Shown here piece by piece: positions 13,101-25,100 of a stretch of 64,000 bases of DNA (its first letter is position 1; each line of letters opens with the position of its first letter). The notes under the pieces are model-generated. The model was not told the DNA's origin. It searched no databases and saw only the letters and a program-made list of their open reading frames with translations. The position numbers and the translations under genes were made by a program. This DNA is from Tubulanus polymorphus (Eukaryota > Nemertea > Palaeonemertea > Tubulaniformes > Tubulanidae): NCBI RefSeq assembly GCF_964204645.1, contig NC_134035.1, forward strand, positions 5,890,501-5,954,500, written 5' to 3'.

Positions 13101-16100
13101 TCACTGTCTCGCCGCACCGCACTAATGCACTACTAGGGTGGCCACTGACCTGGAAAACTCAGGGAATCAGAAAAGTCTAGAAAAAAATCCGGAAAAACAC
13201 AGTGAATTTGACAAATTTTACCAAAAACCTGGAAAATTCCAATGAAAAATGATTGAATTGTAACATTTTAAACCTAGAAAGTTCTCCGATTCACTCAGGG
13301 AAGTTTGTGTTATCACATGGAAAAATCAGGGAAAATTCACAGAATTCGACAAATTTTGCAAAAAAAAACAACCTGGAAAACTCAGGGAATTTGGATTGTT
13401 ATTGCTCACGCTTTTCTTTATCAGTACGTGATTCAATGAAAAATGAATGAACTGTAACATTTCAAAGATTTACTCAGGAAATTTTGTGTAATCGTATGGA
13501 AAAGTCGGGGAAAAATGTAAATGGGTGGAAAGTGGTGCCACCCTGGTACAGTGAACTACACTTACAAATGAATATCATATCTGCCAGAACTACGTATAAG
13601 CGTGCATGCGTTCAAATTATGTCTACTGGTAACTAATTATTCCTAATTGCATCTAGCGTGAATTTAATCATATTTGTTCAGTTTGTTATAACAAGGTTTT
13701 ATCTGAATAACACATAACGATGATTTCTACGTGAAAATGAAGTCTCAGTCTTGCATGTTCTCTCTATTTCAATACGTCGTATTTCAAATATATAAAACTT
13801 TCAGTTTGAGTACCGTTGAATGTTGTAAGTATCTGGAAAACGTTTGTTCCTTGGTTAATCAGTTCTTTCATTGGTTCTATTTCATTTTGCCACCTTAAGT
13901 CATTGGTGAGTCAACCTTGCATCACTTTTATCGTGAAGTGAAAAGGTTTTGATGTGTGTTTCTTCTTTTTTATGGTCAATTCTCCATTTTAGTTTGTTTG
14001 CAGAGAAATTTTGAAATTTTGCATGTTGTTCAATGGAAAATAGATATACTAGATAATAGATGTACACTCACCACCACACATGTACATCCAGACCCCTGCA
14101 CATAAATCTCAGACTGTTATTACCAGACTGTTATAACCAGAATTGTTCTGTCAGAAAAAAGGACTTGATATTGATAACATTTTCTTTATCTATAGTGTAT
14201 CGGTCATTCAGTCAAGACGCACCAGTGAAATCGAAATATACATACTCGTCGTACAGACTTTAAATCTCATCTTAAAACTATTTCTTTTTTAAAGAACACT
14301 TTTACTAGGAGTTTAAATGTGTTTTATAGCTAGATTTTTATAGTAAACCTCACCGAGAGGTAGTGTAGTGCGGTCTATAAATGCCTATTATTATTACTAT
14401 TATCGGATTTATAAATCTATTTGCAGAGTAATCCAGAATTGGTGCTTACATTCCTCGGCGGCAGCGCCGACAGTGAGGATACCATTCCGAAAAACGATGT
14501 ACCAGGCTGTGCTCCCGGAAATAGATTCTTCTTAGCGGTTACTGAGAAACTACCGGTGAAGGAACAAAAATACCAAAGGTAACTATGAGTGTTGTAGCGA
14601 GACGATTTGAAATCTACGATGATAAAGTATGCGCAAAAAACCTTGTTTGGGCATCAGATCAAAAACCATTTCGTTCAATACCTCAATTGATGCGATCACT
14701 TCATATGTTTGTTTAGATGGGCAATCAAACAAGAACGATTTGACAATCTCGGACAATGGAAGCATTCACGAGTTAAAAACCCCGAATGGAATAAACTCGC
14801 GTATTCGTGGCCAGTTGATGAAGATGGGAATCTTATCGAGGTAAACAAAGACACTAGTTATATGATATCCATTACGAAAAAAAATTGTGGAAAATTCAAC
14901 AAATCTTACTGGAAATTTGCAAATTTTTGTTCGGCGCAGTGAAACAGTTAACTTACTTCTACAACTCATTGGTTCATTTATCTGCAGAATTTTGATTGGC
15001 CGATGGAAGGGTATTTCATTCCGAATGCACCTCCGATTAAACCAGTGAACTGTAAGAATAGTCAAGTCAGCACGAGTAAGTAAGAAATGGCTTTTTAATT
15101 CTCGCGCAAAATCATGAAGCACAATTAACGAATTGTTTCGTTTCTTCCGTTCAGTGATTCCGATGCGTTTGACGGTAATGAAAAATGGGGACCGAGATAA
15201 CTCACTAGCGATACCTATTGTCGGACCCGATTTAACCAATGTAAGTGCTTCAAGAGACCAGCCATTAATTTATGGGCGAACACATCTCAACGGCAAAATA
15301 TTGCCGTAGAAAAACTTTTTTCATAGTTTAAATCCGGGCTGAGAATAAAACCAGAAACTGTGATTCGGGAAAAAAGCACGAATCTACGGGCCAATTGGTG
15401 AAAAGTTGGTGTAAGGTAACTGGCGGATAAATAACGTAGTAACAATGAACTTTTAATTGTCAATATGTTAACTATGCACGGGTTAACTCTAACCAACTTT
15501 TCCGCAACTGACCCCAGTTTCGTGTTGAATACGATTTAACTCGTAATATTAAAACGATAAAGTTAGTTGTTTGATCGCGTTTCAGATGATGAAAGACATG
15601 CATAAAACTCACAAGAATGGTAACAAACACAAAACGAAGAAATCTCACGATAGTAACGACGATGATTCGAAAGATTCTGTATCTAACGAACAACATCTTC
15701 ACTGCGAAGGCTTAACATTACATCAACTGGAATTTATGCTGGTAAGTTCATCGGTTTTATCCGAGGCTACTGAAATAGTTAGCTACATGAAGGGTTTCGA
15801 GGATTCAAAATTTTAGCCAAATGAATATTTCAATTCATGTTACGTTGTTGATAATTCATTTGTAAAACCCAAGTTTCCTCTATTAGACATCCTCCTTCTG
15901 GAGATTTTCATATTTGCTACTATCAAGACGAATTCTAGTCATTAAGTTGACCAATCATTCCTTGATCGTGGCAGGAATTCTGGTTAGAATCTGTGCTAAG
16001 AGGACCACAAAGGGCTAGGGTAAACCTCAACAGTCCTGGGCCTAAGAATGTTGGGCCAATAAAAATGGTCAAATTTGTAATACATTACCTGTAATAAACA

Positions 16101-19100
16101 TTAAAACATTATTTAACATATATCAACATTATTACAACTTTCAATAATTTCATTTTACTAGGGCCAGTTGCTCAAAAGTTGCTTAGAGTTAACCAGCGGA
16201 TAGTTGACGTAGTGACAATTAAAAGTTCATTGTTACTACGGTATCTATCCGCTGGTTTGTCCTACTTTTGAGCAACTGACCCCTGAGCCTTAGAATGTTA
16301 AAAATTATTGTATTTGTTATGACACCATATGACATTGTAATGACTTTCAATGGGTTTTGTTCTTGTTCTCTTCGCCGTAAAGATACCGATACAATGTATT
16401 TGATGATTTTTTTCTGCGATGTAGTTTTTGGAGCACTGTACGTCGATGGTCGGTCTGCCATTCGCAGCTCGGAGATTGTTCGATGAAGACGGACGCGAAC
16501 ACTTCACGTTGCAGGAATTAAAACGCGATCAACTCGTTTACGTCTCGTGCGGTGAAGCGTGGACCGATCCTAAACTTACGAAAGCCGAACAACAGAGGAG
16601 ATTTCTGTTATCGAACCTCGCCGCAGATGTGGCTCAAATTCGTCAATACGTCGCTTTACGGAATCCAGAAGGTTTGTATTATTTTTTTGATAACTCTTGA
16701 TCAGCCAATTTGGGAATGGGGTATTGCATTCACTGTTCATCTTTTCAGGCGCTGGAAAAGGTGTCCATCCGTCGACAGAATTGATATCTAGTCATTTTGG
16801 GAAGATTTCAAACACGTTTTATCTTGATATATGGTTCATACCTTACCTTAGACAAGTCTGCAGCCAAAAAACTGGCCCAATCAGATTCAACAGGGTGGCC
16901 ACTGACCTGAATAACCCAAAAACTAAGGGAATCAGAAAAATCTAGAAAAAAAATCATTGAAAACTCAGGGAATTTGTATAGGCCTGTATTATGAACCATG
17001 TGTGTATTTATCAGTACGTGATTCACAGAAAAATGAATCAATTGTAACGTTTTAGACCTAGAAAATTTTACAGGAAAAACTTGGGGAATTTGTAAATGGA
17101 CGGAAAGTGTTTAAGATGGCTACTTCAAGATGGCCAACCATCAATTAAATCGTTTTTTTTTTAAATGTCTTTAGGATATGTATTGGAAGTTGAAGGTGGA
17201 CTGACTCCGTCTGCTCGAATAATAGTAAACGAACACGCCATGTCGGTCGAAGAGTACGAGGAACAGGAAGCGCGTCGTGCGGCGCTCGAGGAGCAGCGCC
17301 TCCTAGAGGCAAACGCTGAACTAGAACGCCACGAACGGGAAACGTATTTGAAGGAATTGATTGACGAAAAAAAGTACGTTCAGAATTGATAATTTTCAAA
17401 ACGAAAAACATGATAGAACTTAAAAATTTATAATTAAAAAAGATTTTGTTAGTTGTTAGTGAGAAAAATCATTTTCTTTGTGTGAGTAATTGAGCTTTAT
17501 CTGCTGCTTGTCTATTAAATTGAATATTCAATTAGACCACAACAAACAGTTTAACTATTCAGGATCATCTATAATTGATTTAAAAGTTAATCTATTTTGA
17601 AAATGACCCAAAGTCGTAACGAGTCTACATTTGGTATCCGGTCCAGAGGAGATATCTTAAATGTTCCATGATATTTGTAGATCTGCTCATGACCGCGCGC
17701 ACGCTAGATCTGATGAACGTATACAAAATCTGAAATGGCCTTGGGAACGTTTGGTCGACGAACCGGAGGCAGCGGCAGACGACCCAGATGAGATCGAAAA
17801 ACAAAAATCATTCTCCAACAAAGAACTTTACAAGAAATACAGGTTCGTTTCTGAAATATCCAAACGCCATTTGGAAATAGCAATCCGAGTATTATTTCTA
17901 TGAGTAGAATACTGGTCACTAACTCCTTTAAGTATTAGACTGAGTTGGTCATTGGAATGTTTTAAGATCAATTTGAAAAATTCAGAAAAGTTTCTAACTG
18001 CAACTAATCTTATTCATACTTAATTTTCATTCTCTACGTGTTTTAGATAACTATTTCAATTGGCTCATTTCTATTTCATACTGAAATAGAAATAAGCGCA
18101 CTGATTATTACAATTAGTAGGAATACATTTTAGTACGAAAATACAGTCAACCCCCAATATACCGCCCACATCGGTGCAGAACAATTTTGGCGGTATAGAT
18201 AGTATGGCCCTATGTCGGGGGTGTTTTACTTACTTTGAAGAACTAAACCTGGGTTTAACAGGGTGGCCACTGACCTGAAAACCTGGATAACAAAGAAATG
18301 AGAAAAATCTAGAAGAAATCAATGAAAACTCAGGGAATTTGATGAATCTTAAAGATTTAACTCATTATCAAGTGAGGTCTAATTATCATATCTTATCGTA
18401 TGTTATCATCTTTTCATATATTTAGATCGAAGCCAAAACAATCTCCACGTTATCCTCGTCTTCATTTGCAAAAGTTTACGTACGTCGACGGATTCATAGC
18501 GACCAGTTCGAAACCGGATCTCGTGTTGGGTTTGCAGGAATCTGAAGGTCGCGCGCCAGAGGTCGTTCTCGTTAAAAAACGTTACGACGATATTCATCAA
18601 CGCTGGCTTATCGACGGAACTGGGTACGTGAAACTGTTAACTGATCGATGCTTTCCTAGAAAATGTTAACTTCTTTCTGATTAGTAAACGTAAAGAGAAC
18701 TTAGCGCGTCAGATAGATATTAGTACAAGCTTTAGCTACTAGTGCGTAGTAGCTTCATCTGGTGAATGATTCTTATTTACCTGATGTAGCTACTATGCAC
18801 TTGTAGCAAAAGCATGTACTTTATATAAAATCTATATTTAACCTACAAAGCATTATTTGTCTTTATATTTACTGATTTGACACCAGGTTTACATGTTTCT
18901 TCCACAACTGTGAAAATGTGAAAGATCTAACTCCTTTGATTGTTGACATTTTCTTTTATATTTCGATGAAATGTGCGTGAAAACAAGTTACTAATCGCAC
19001 TTCGCAGTATTTCAACACGCCCTGTATAGCGTATGAAACCATCATTTTATATAATTCATTTCTCAACTCTTGTGTATTTTTAAGTTTGATTCGAGCGAAG

Positions 19101-22100
19101 CACAATTCCCGTTTTGTAATGAGTGTCAGCATGCCTACGAACATGCGTAAAGAAGATGAATCGATATCGTTGAGTTACGCCGGTTCACCCGTACTCTTAC
19201 AACAACATAAAGGCGTCCAATTCGGACGGGCGAATCAAAAGTTCTATTTCAACGCGGATACAGGAATGATTCACGCGTTCCAAACGGATATTCTTGATAA
19301 AGGTAGGCAACGCTCCGGACAAAGTTTATTTGGTTTATCTTGCTCTACACCATTTGGATATTGGTTCCATCCTGTTGGATCGTTCATTAAACCTCACGAT
19401 GACAGATCATGGCCTTTGAAGTCTTGCCCGCACACTATGTAAGCAGCCAGCAGGATTCAAACCTACTTGTCACTTAGCAAAGATATTCCTGAATGCAACG
19501 GCATCACGCCTTGAGCTACTGAAATTTGTGAACCATCGGTTAATGTTATTGGCTAAATACTTCTGCCCCCACATGATAACTCATTATTGAGGAATTCGCC
19601 CTGTATCACAGATTCATGATTACTAATATCGTCTCTGAATTTGTTCTCTGTTTCCAGAAATAACATCGGCGAATAAAGCTAATATTTGTACATTTTCTAT
19701 AACTGGAGATTTACGTATGGATCAGCCTGTAAGTACGAAACCAAGCACCGTTTACACTTACTGTTGTGTCCAGTTCAAGGAAACACATTGTCCTTTTGTC
19801 TATGAAATTTTGTAATACATTCGACAAGCATATATTGCTTATAAAAACAAGTAGTGACGAAGAGCTATTCTACGACTCGACTGATTGCAATAGTGATCTC
19901 ATATTTTCAGGGTTATCGCGTCGAGGTCGAGTCTCCGAGTAACAAGAACAAGTCGCTGCGATTGTTGGTTTGCTCGTCATGCGCTCGTGCTATGAGAGGA
20001 CGATACAAAGCGGAGAAAATCTCACGAAACGTAGATTTCGCGTGCGCCATGGGAACAGGTAAGAACCCCCCGATATTTCGACACCCATCGACAAGAGACA
20101 ATTTCACTAAGAATCTCTTTACCCCGTCCATTTATTATCTGTATTCAATCCCCACTGAGAGGCCGCTGGCCTGAAAAAGTTTGAAAACTCAGGAAACTGA
20201 GAATCTAGGAAAAACCAGGGAAAACTCGGGGAATTTGTAAATGATGGAAGTGGCCACTCTGGCCCAACTGTTGTTATAATTGAATTTTATGATAACCTTT
20301 TACGTAATTTTACATAGCTAAAGTATTTAGTTCCCACTGGGACATCACCGACAGTGAAAAATTGGAAAAACTGGAAAATTCAATGAAACTGTAAAAAAAA
20401 ACTGGGGGAAGTGATCACTTTGACCCAACTGTTGTAATGATTAAGTAATTGACAGTCAATGAATGTCATGATAACCTTTTCAATTTTGCGTAGCTAAAGT
20501 ATCTAGTTCCCACTGGGACACTACTGACAGTGAAAACTTGGAAAAGCTGGAAAATTCAAGGAAATCTAGAAAAAAACCTGGGGGGAGTGGCCACTTCGTG
20601 TTTTGATAATCAGGTTCAATTAACAGTGTTTTCAATTGTACGTAGCAAAAGAACGGAAGATCAAACAAATCGGCAGTTTTCAATGTCTGAACGGTAAAGT
20701 TGATTTATCGTCGCACGAGGCTGAACACACCCTGGACGAGTGGAATATTCAGCTCGATCGGTTGAGACAGGAGACGAGCGTAAGAGCCATCGCTCGCGAG
20801 ATATCGCAAGCTCGAATACCGCGAACTGTCAAAATACTCGTTTACAAGAACGGCGAAGGTCGAATGAAAGAAGGTCAAATCGTTTACGCTTCCAGTATCA
20901 ACGGGGTATGTTTGAAATGGTTTTCTTTTCGTAAAAAGGTTTCATTTTCAATGTGCAAAACTTAAATTCATTATCAGAGAAACGAAAAAGAGCTAATTAT
21001 TGACTACTTGAAATACAAGGGTTCGTACTACTCCTGACAACTTATTGCTAAAACTGAAAAAAAGAACTAAATTAAAGCTGGGTAATATTTCTACATCTTC
21101 TATTGATAATTCATATACATGTATAACAGGGGAGCCACTTACCTAGAAACTAAATCAAAGCTGGGTAATATTTCTACATCTTCTATTGATAATTCATATA
21201 CATGTATAACAGGGGAGCCACTTACCTAGAAACTAAATTAAAGCTGGGTAATATTTCTACATCTTCTATTGATAATTCATATACATGTATAACAGGGGAG
21301 CCACTTACCTAGAAACTAAATTAAAGCTGGGTAATATTTCTACATCTTCTATTGATAATTCATATACATGTATAACAGGGGAGCCACTTAGCTAGAAACT
21401 AAATTAAAGCTGGGTAATATTTCTACATCTTCTATTGATAATTCATATACATGTATAACAGGGGAGCCACTTACCTAGAAACTAAATTAAAGCTGGGTAA
21501 TATTTCTACATCTTCTATTGATAATTCATATACATGTATAACAGGGGAGCCACTTACCTAGAAACTAAATTAAAGCTGGGTAATATTTCTACATCTTCTA
21601 TTGATAATTCATATACATGTATAACAGGGGAGCCACTTACCTAGAAACTAAATTAAAGCTGGGTAATATTTCTACATCTTCTATTGATAATTCATATACA
21701 TGTATAACAGGGGAGCCACTTAGCTAGAAACTAAATTAAAGCTGGGTAATATTTCTACATCTTCTATTGATAATTCATATACGTGTATAACAGGGGAGCC
21801 ACTTACCTAGAAACTAAATTAAAGCTGGGTAATATTTCTACATCTTCTATTGATAATTCATATACATGTATAACAGGGGAGCCACTTAGCTAGAAACTAA
21901 ATTAAAGCTGGGTAATATTTCTACATCTTCTATTGATAATTCATATACATGTATAACAGGGGAGCCACTTACCTAGAAACTAAATTAAAGCTGGGTAATA
22001 TTTCTACATCTTCTATTGATAATTCATATACATGTATAACAGGGGAGCCACTTACCTAGAAACTAAATCAAAGCTGGGTAATATTTCTACATCTTCTATT

Positions 22101-25100
22101 GATAATTCATATACATGTATAACAGGGGAGCCACTTACCTAGAAACTAAATTAAAGCTGGGTAATATTTCTACATCTTCTATTGATAATTCATATACATG
22201 TATAACAGGGGAGCCACTTAGCTAGAAACTAAATTAAAGCTGGGTAATATTTCTACATCTTCTATTGATAATTCATATACATGTATAACAGGGGAACCAC
22301 TTACCTAGAAACTAAATCAAAGCTGGGTAATATTTCTACATCTTCTATTGATAATTCATATACATGTATAACAGGGGAGCCACTTACCTAGAAACTAAAT
22401 TAAAGCTGGGTAATATTTCTACATCTTCTATTGATAATTCATATACATGTATAACAGGGGAGCCACTTAGCTAGAAACTAAATTAAAGCTGGGTAATATT
22501 TCTACATCTTCTATTGATAATTCATATACATGTATAACAGGGGGGCCACTTACATAGAAATTACGAAGAAGTTTGGGAAATTTGTAGAAAAGCTGAAAAT
22601 CAGGGAAATATGTTGCGATTGCTAGATTGCGTAAAATCGAACAGTTTCCATATATGTTTTGCGTATTTGACTGCGTTAATTGATTGGAATCTTAGCAGAT
22701 CAAGTCAGAGAAAACAACGTGCATGTCAGGGAATAGTCGGGGTAAAAGCCAGTCAAATAAAAGTGGATAATGCATAAGTCAATATGATAAATAGAATATC
22801 GGTAATCAATTAAAATAATCAGTGATGTTTGTTTTCTAGCTGTTACAACAGGCGACTGTGAGTTTACAGTTCCGCTCGGCGGCGAGAAGAATCTACACTG
22901 AATCGGGGGCTATGATTCTCGATATCGACGACCTCATTAACTGGGCTGTCGAATCTTACATAACTGACATGAAACGAATCAAACTATCGGCGATTCGACG
23001 AGCTCGTAAAAATCAGATGGCTAAAGATACGAATAAAGAATTACCGGAAGGTGAGATAGAGAAATTCAGTTCTATTCCGTTTATTGCTGGAACTGTCGAG
23101 CGAGATATTAACAGCACTGTCATCAGATTTGGTTTATCTTGCACATGCAATTTGAAAAAGTTTTGATAGAAACTTGGTTCTCACAAAAATGTAGAAATTT
23201 ACCATTCATTAATAGAAAATATATCAGGAGCAGTGAATTCAGTATCAGGAACAGTGAATTCAGCACTATTCTAAACGACACCTAGTTCTACGGTTCTGCA
23301 CTGTTTTTATATTTTACAACTTTTTTCATTAATCTTCACTACATTCTAGGTTTGTTTATTTTTGAGCACAAGTTTTGATAATCCACCCATTTATAATAAT
23401 TCTGTATCACAGAGCTGTCGATCCCCGACCGCAATGAGCCAGAAATTGTAGCTGGAAGAAATATCTTACACCTCCTACTCTTTCTCCTAATTGACCTATT
23501 GGTCTCTGCTTGACAGCTCTGTTGATATTTTTGATAAACTATTTTAGTTTGTTAATTTATTTTTATTTATGCGCACTCTTTGCCTTGCTGCTGCTGCTGC
23601 TGCTGCTGCACATGTTCAGGTATTGATGTGGATTCTAATCAAACTAGCACAAACAGTGGCCCGGTAGAAATACGCACTCTTATGGAGAAAGTGTGCTTCT
23701 TTAATAGTAACACCAACTTGCTGAAAGGTATGATATCCGAGCAAATCGCACAATTTCATTTCTTTCATTTAACTCTTTCATTCTTAGCCGAGTCAGTGTC
23801 TAGCCGTTGTTCCTGAAACAACATCTAGAGTGAAAGCGCTCGAATAAGGTTGTGATGTTTTTGGAATGAAAGTTTGAGGAAAATATTTTAACCAATTTCC
23901 GCCGTAAACATTAACCTACACTGCTGAAGCGTGTATCAATTGATTCGTTCAAAGGGTAACGCGTAAGATTGTCTGGTTTTCAGAATGGTATTTCAGCCTC
24001 TTTAGATTCAGTTGCACCAGTAGTACAAACTATTCTTAGCTGAGGTCTTCATGTAAAGGAATAGGCATTACTCCGACCTGATTATGACTACTATTTGAGA
24101 TTGATTTATACTCTTCTGAAGACCTCATCTACTCCCAAAAACATCAGATATTCTCGAAATCAGTATGATATCTAGTTCAATTTCAATCAATATACTATTT
24201 TTGATGTCAAATTAACCTCATTTTTCACGAAAACTACTACAATTAGAAATACCAGGTAGTCTGGTCTGGATTACTGCATGAAAACTATAAAGAAATAATC
24301 CGAAATAAGAAAGAAATATTGATTCGTAAAATATTTATTGGGTGTTTTAGATGAAGGTGATATAGAAGCAGAGATAAATGAAATCGACGAAAATAATGAG
24401 GAAGATGCCTGGTTGGCGAAGGCTAACGGCGAACCAGAGATCAACGCTATTAGCCAAGAGATGGCGCCACCCGAGGACGGGCAACTATCAGCGAAAGAAC
24501 GTCCAAAGAAAAAGAAACGTTCAGAAGCTGAGATTCTCGCGGGTATCGAAGTGAACATACCAGAAATAGACGTAATTCTTCAACAGCCGATCGAAGTTTG
24601 GGCTTCGACTGGCGACCATTTCATCAAACCTGAAGGTAAAGATTATGAAATCAAAAAACACATAATAGAAAATGATACAAACATAAGTTGTTACAAAATA
24701 CATGATTACAGCCGCGTTCACACGATGTTATTCACAAAGCTCTGAATTTAGTCCGTTCCGATGTAGAATGGACCAAGAGACGAGAAGATACACAATATCG
24801 GTGTAAGATGATAACGAGAGAAATCCCATCTACGCCTGATGATGGCTAATAGTCTTTAGCCGAAACATTGCGCAAATATATATACTCTTCTATGCAAGTT
24901 TCTCGTTTTGGCTGAATTTATTATGGGATTCCCCCGTTAGAATGGTCCTAGTGTTCACACTGTTCTAGATGAGAATTCAATTTAGAACGCACTGACTAGT
25001 GATAATGTGAACCCGCTACTAAACTCTACCTCTATCTATTCTTCCCCTACGGATAATTCTTACTGTTGTCATCATTTCGTTATGACCTCGATTCACGTTT

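Noticed and set aside
14766-15239. 157-codon minus-strand frame
   Set aside because: It lies antisense to exons 17-19 of the DCDC1-like gene, which have consistent splice sites and doublecortin motifs on the plus strand.
21065-22558. CRISPR array
   Set aside because: The whole 83-bp unit is conserved with no unique spacers, and the context is a eukaryotic intron.
23051-23166. Exon 29 running on to the end of its open frame
   Set aside because: The frame stays open, but the alternative donor is poor (GTTTAT), while GTGAGA at 23051 is strong and joins exon 30 in frame.
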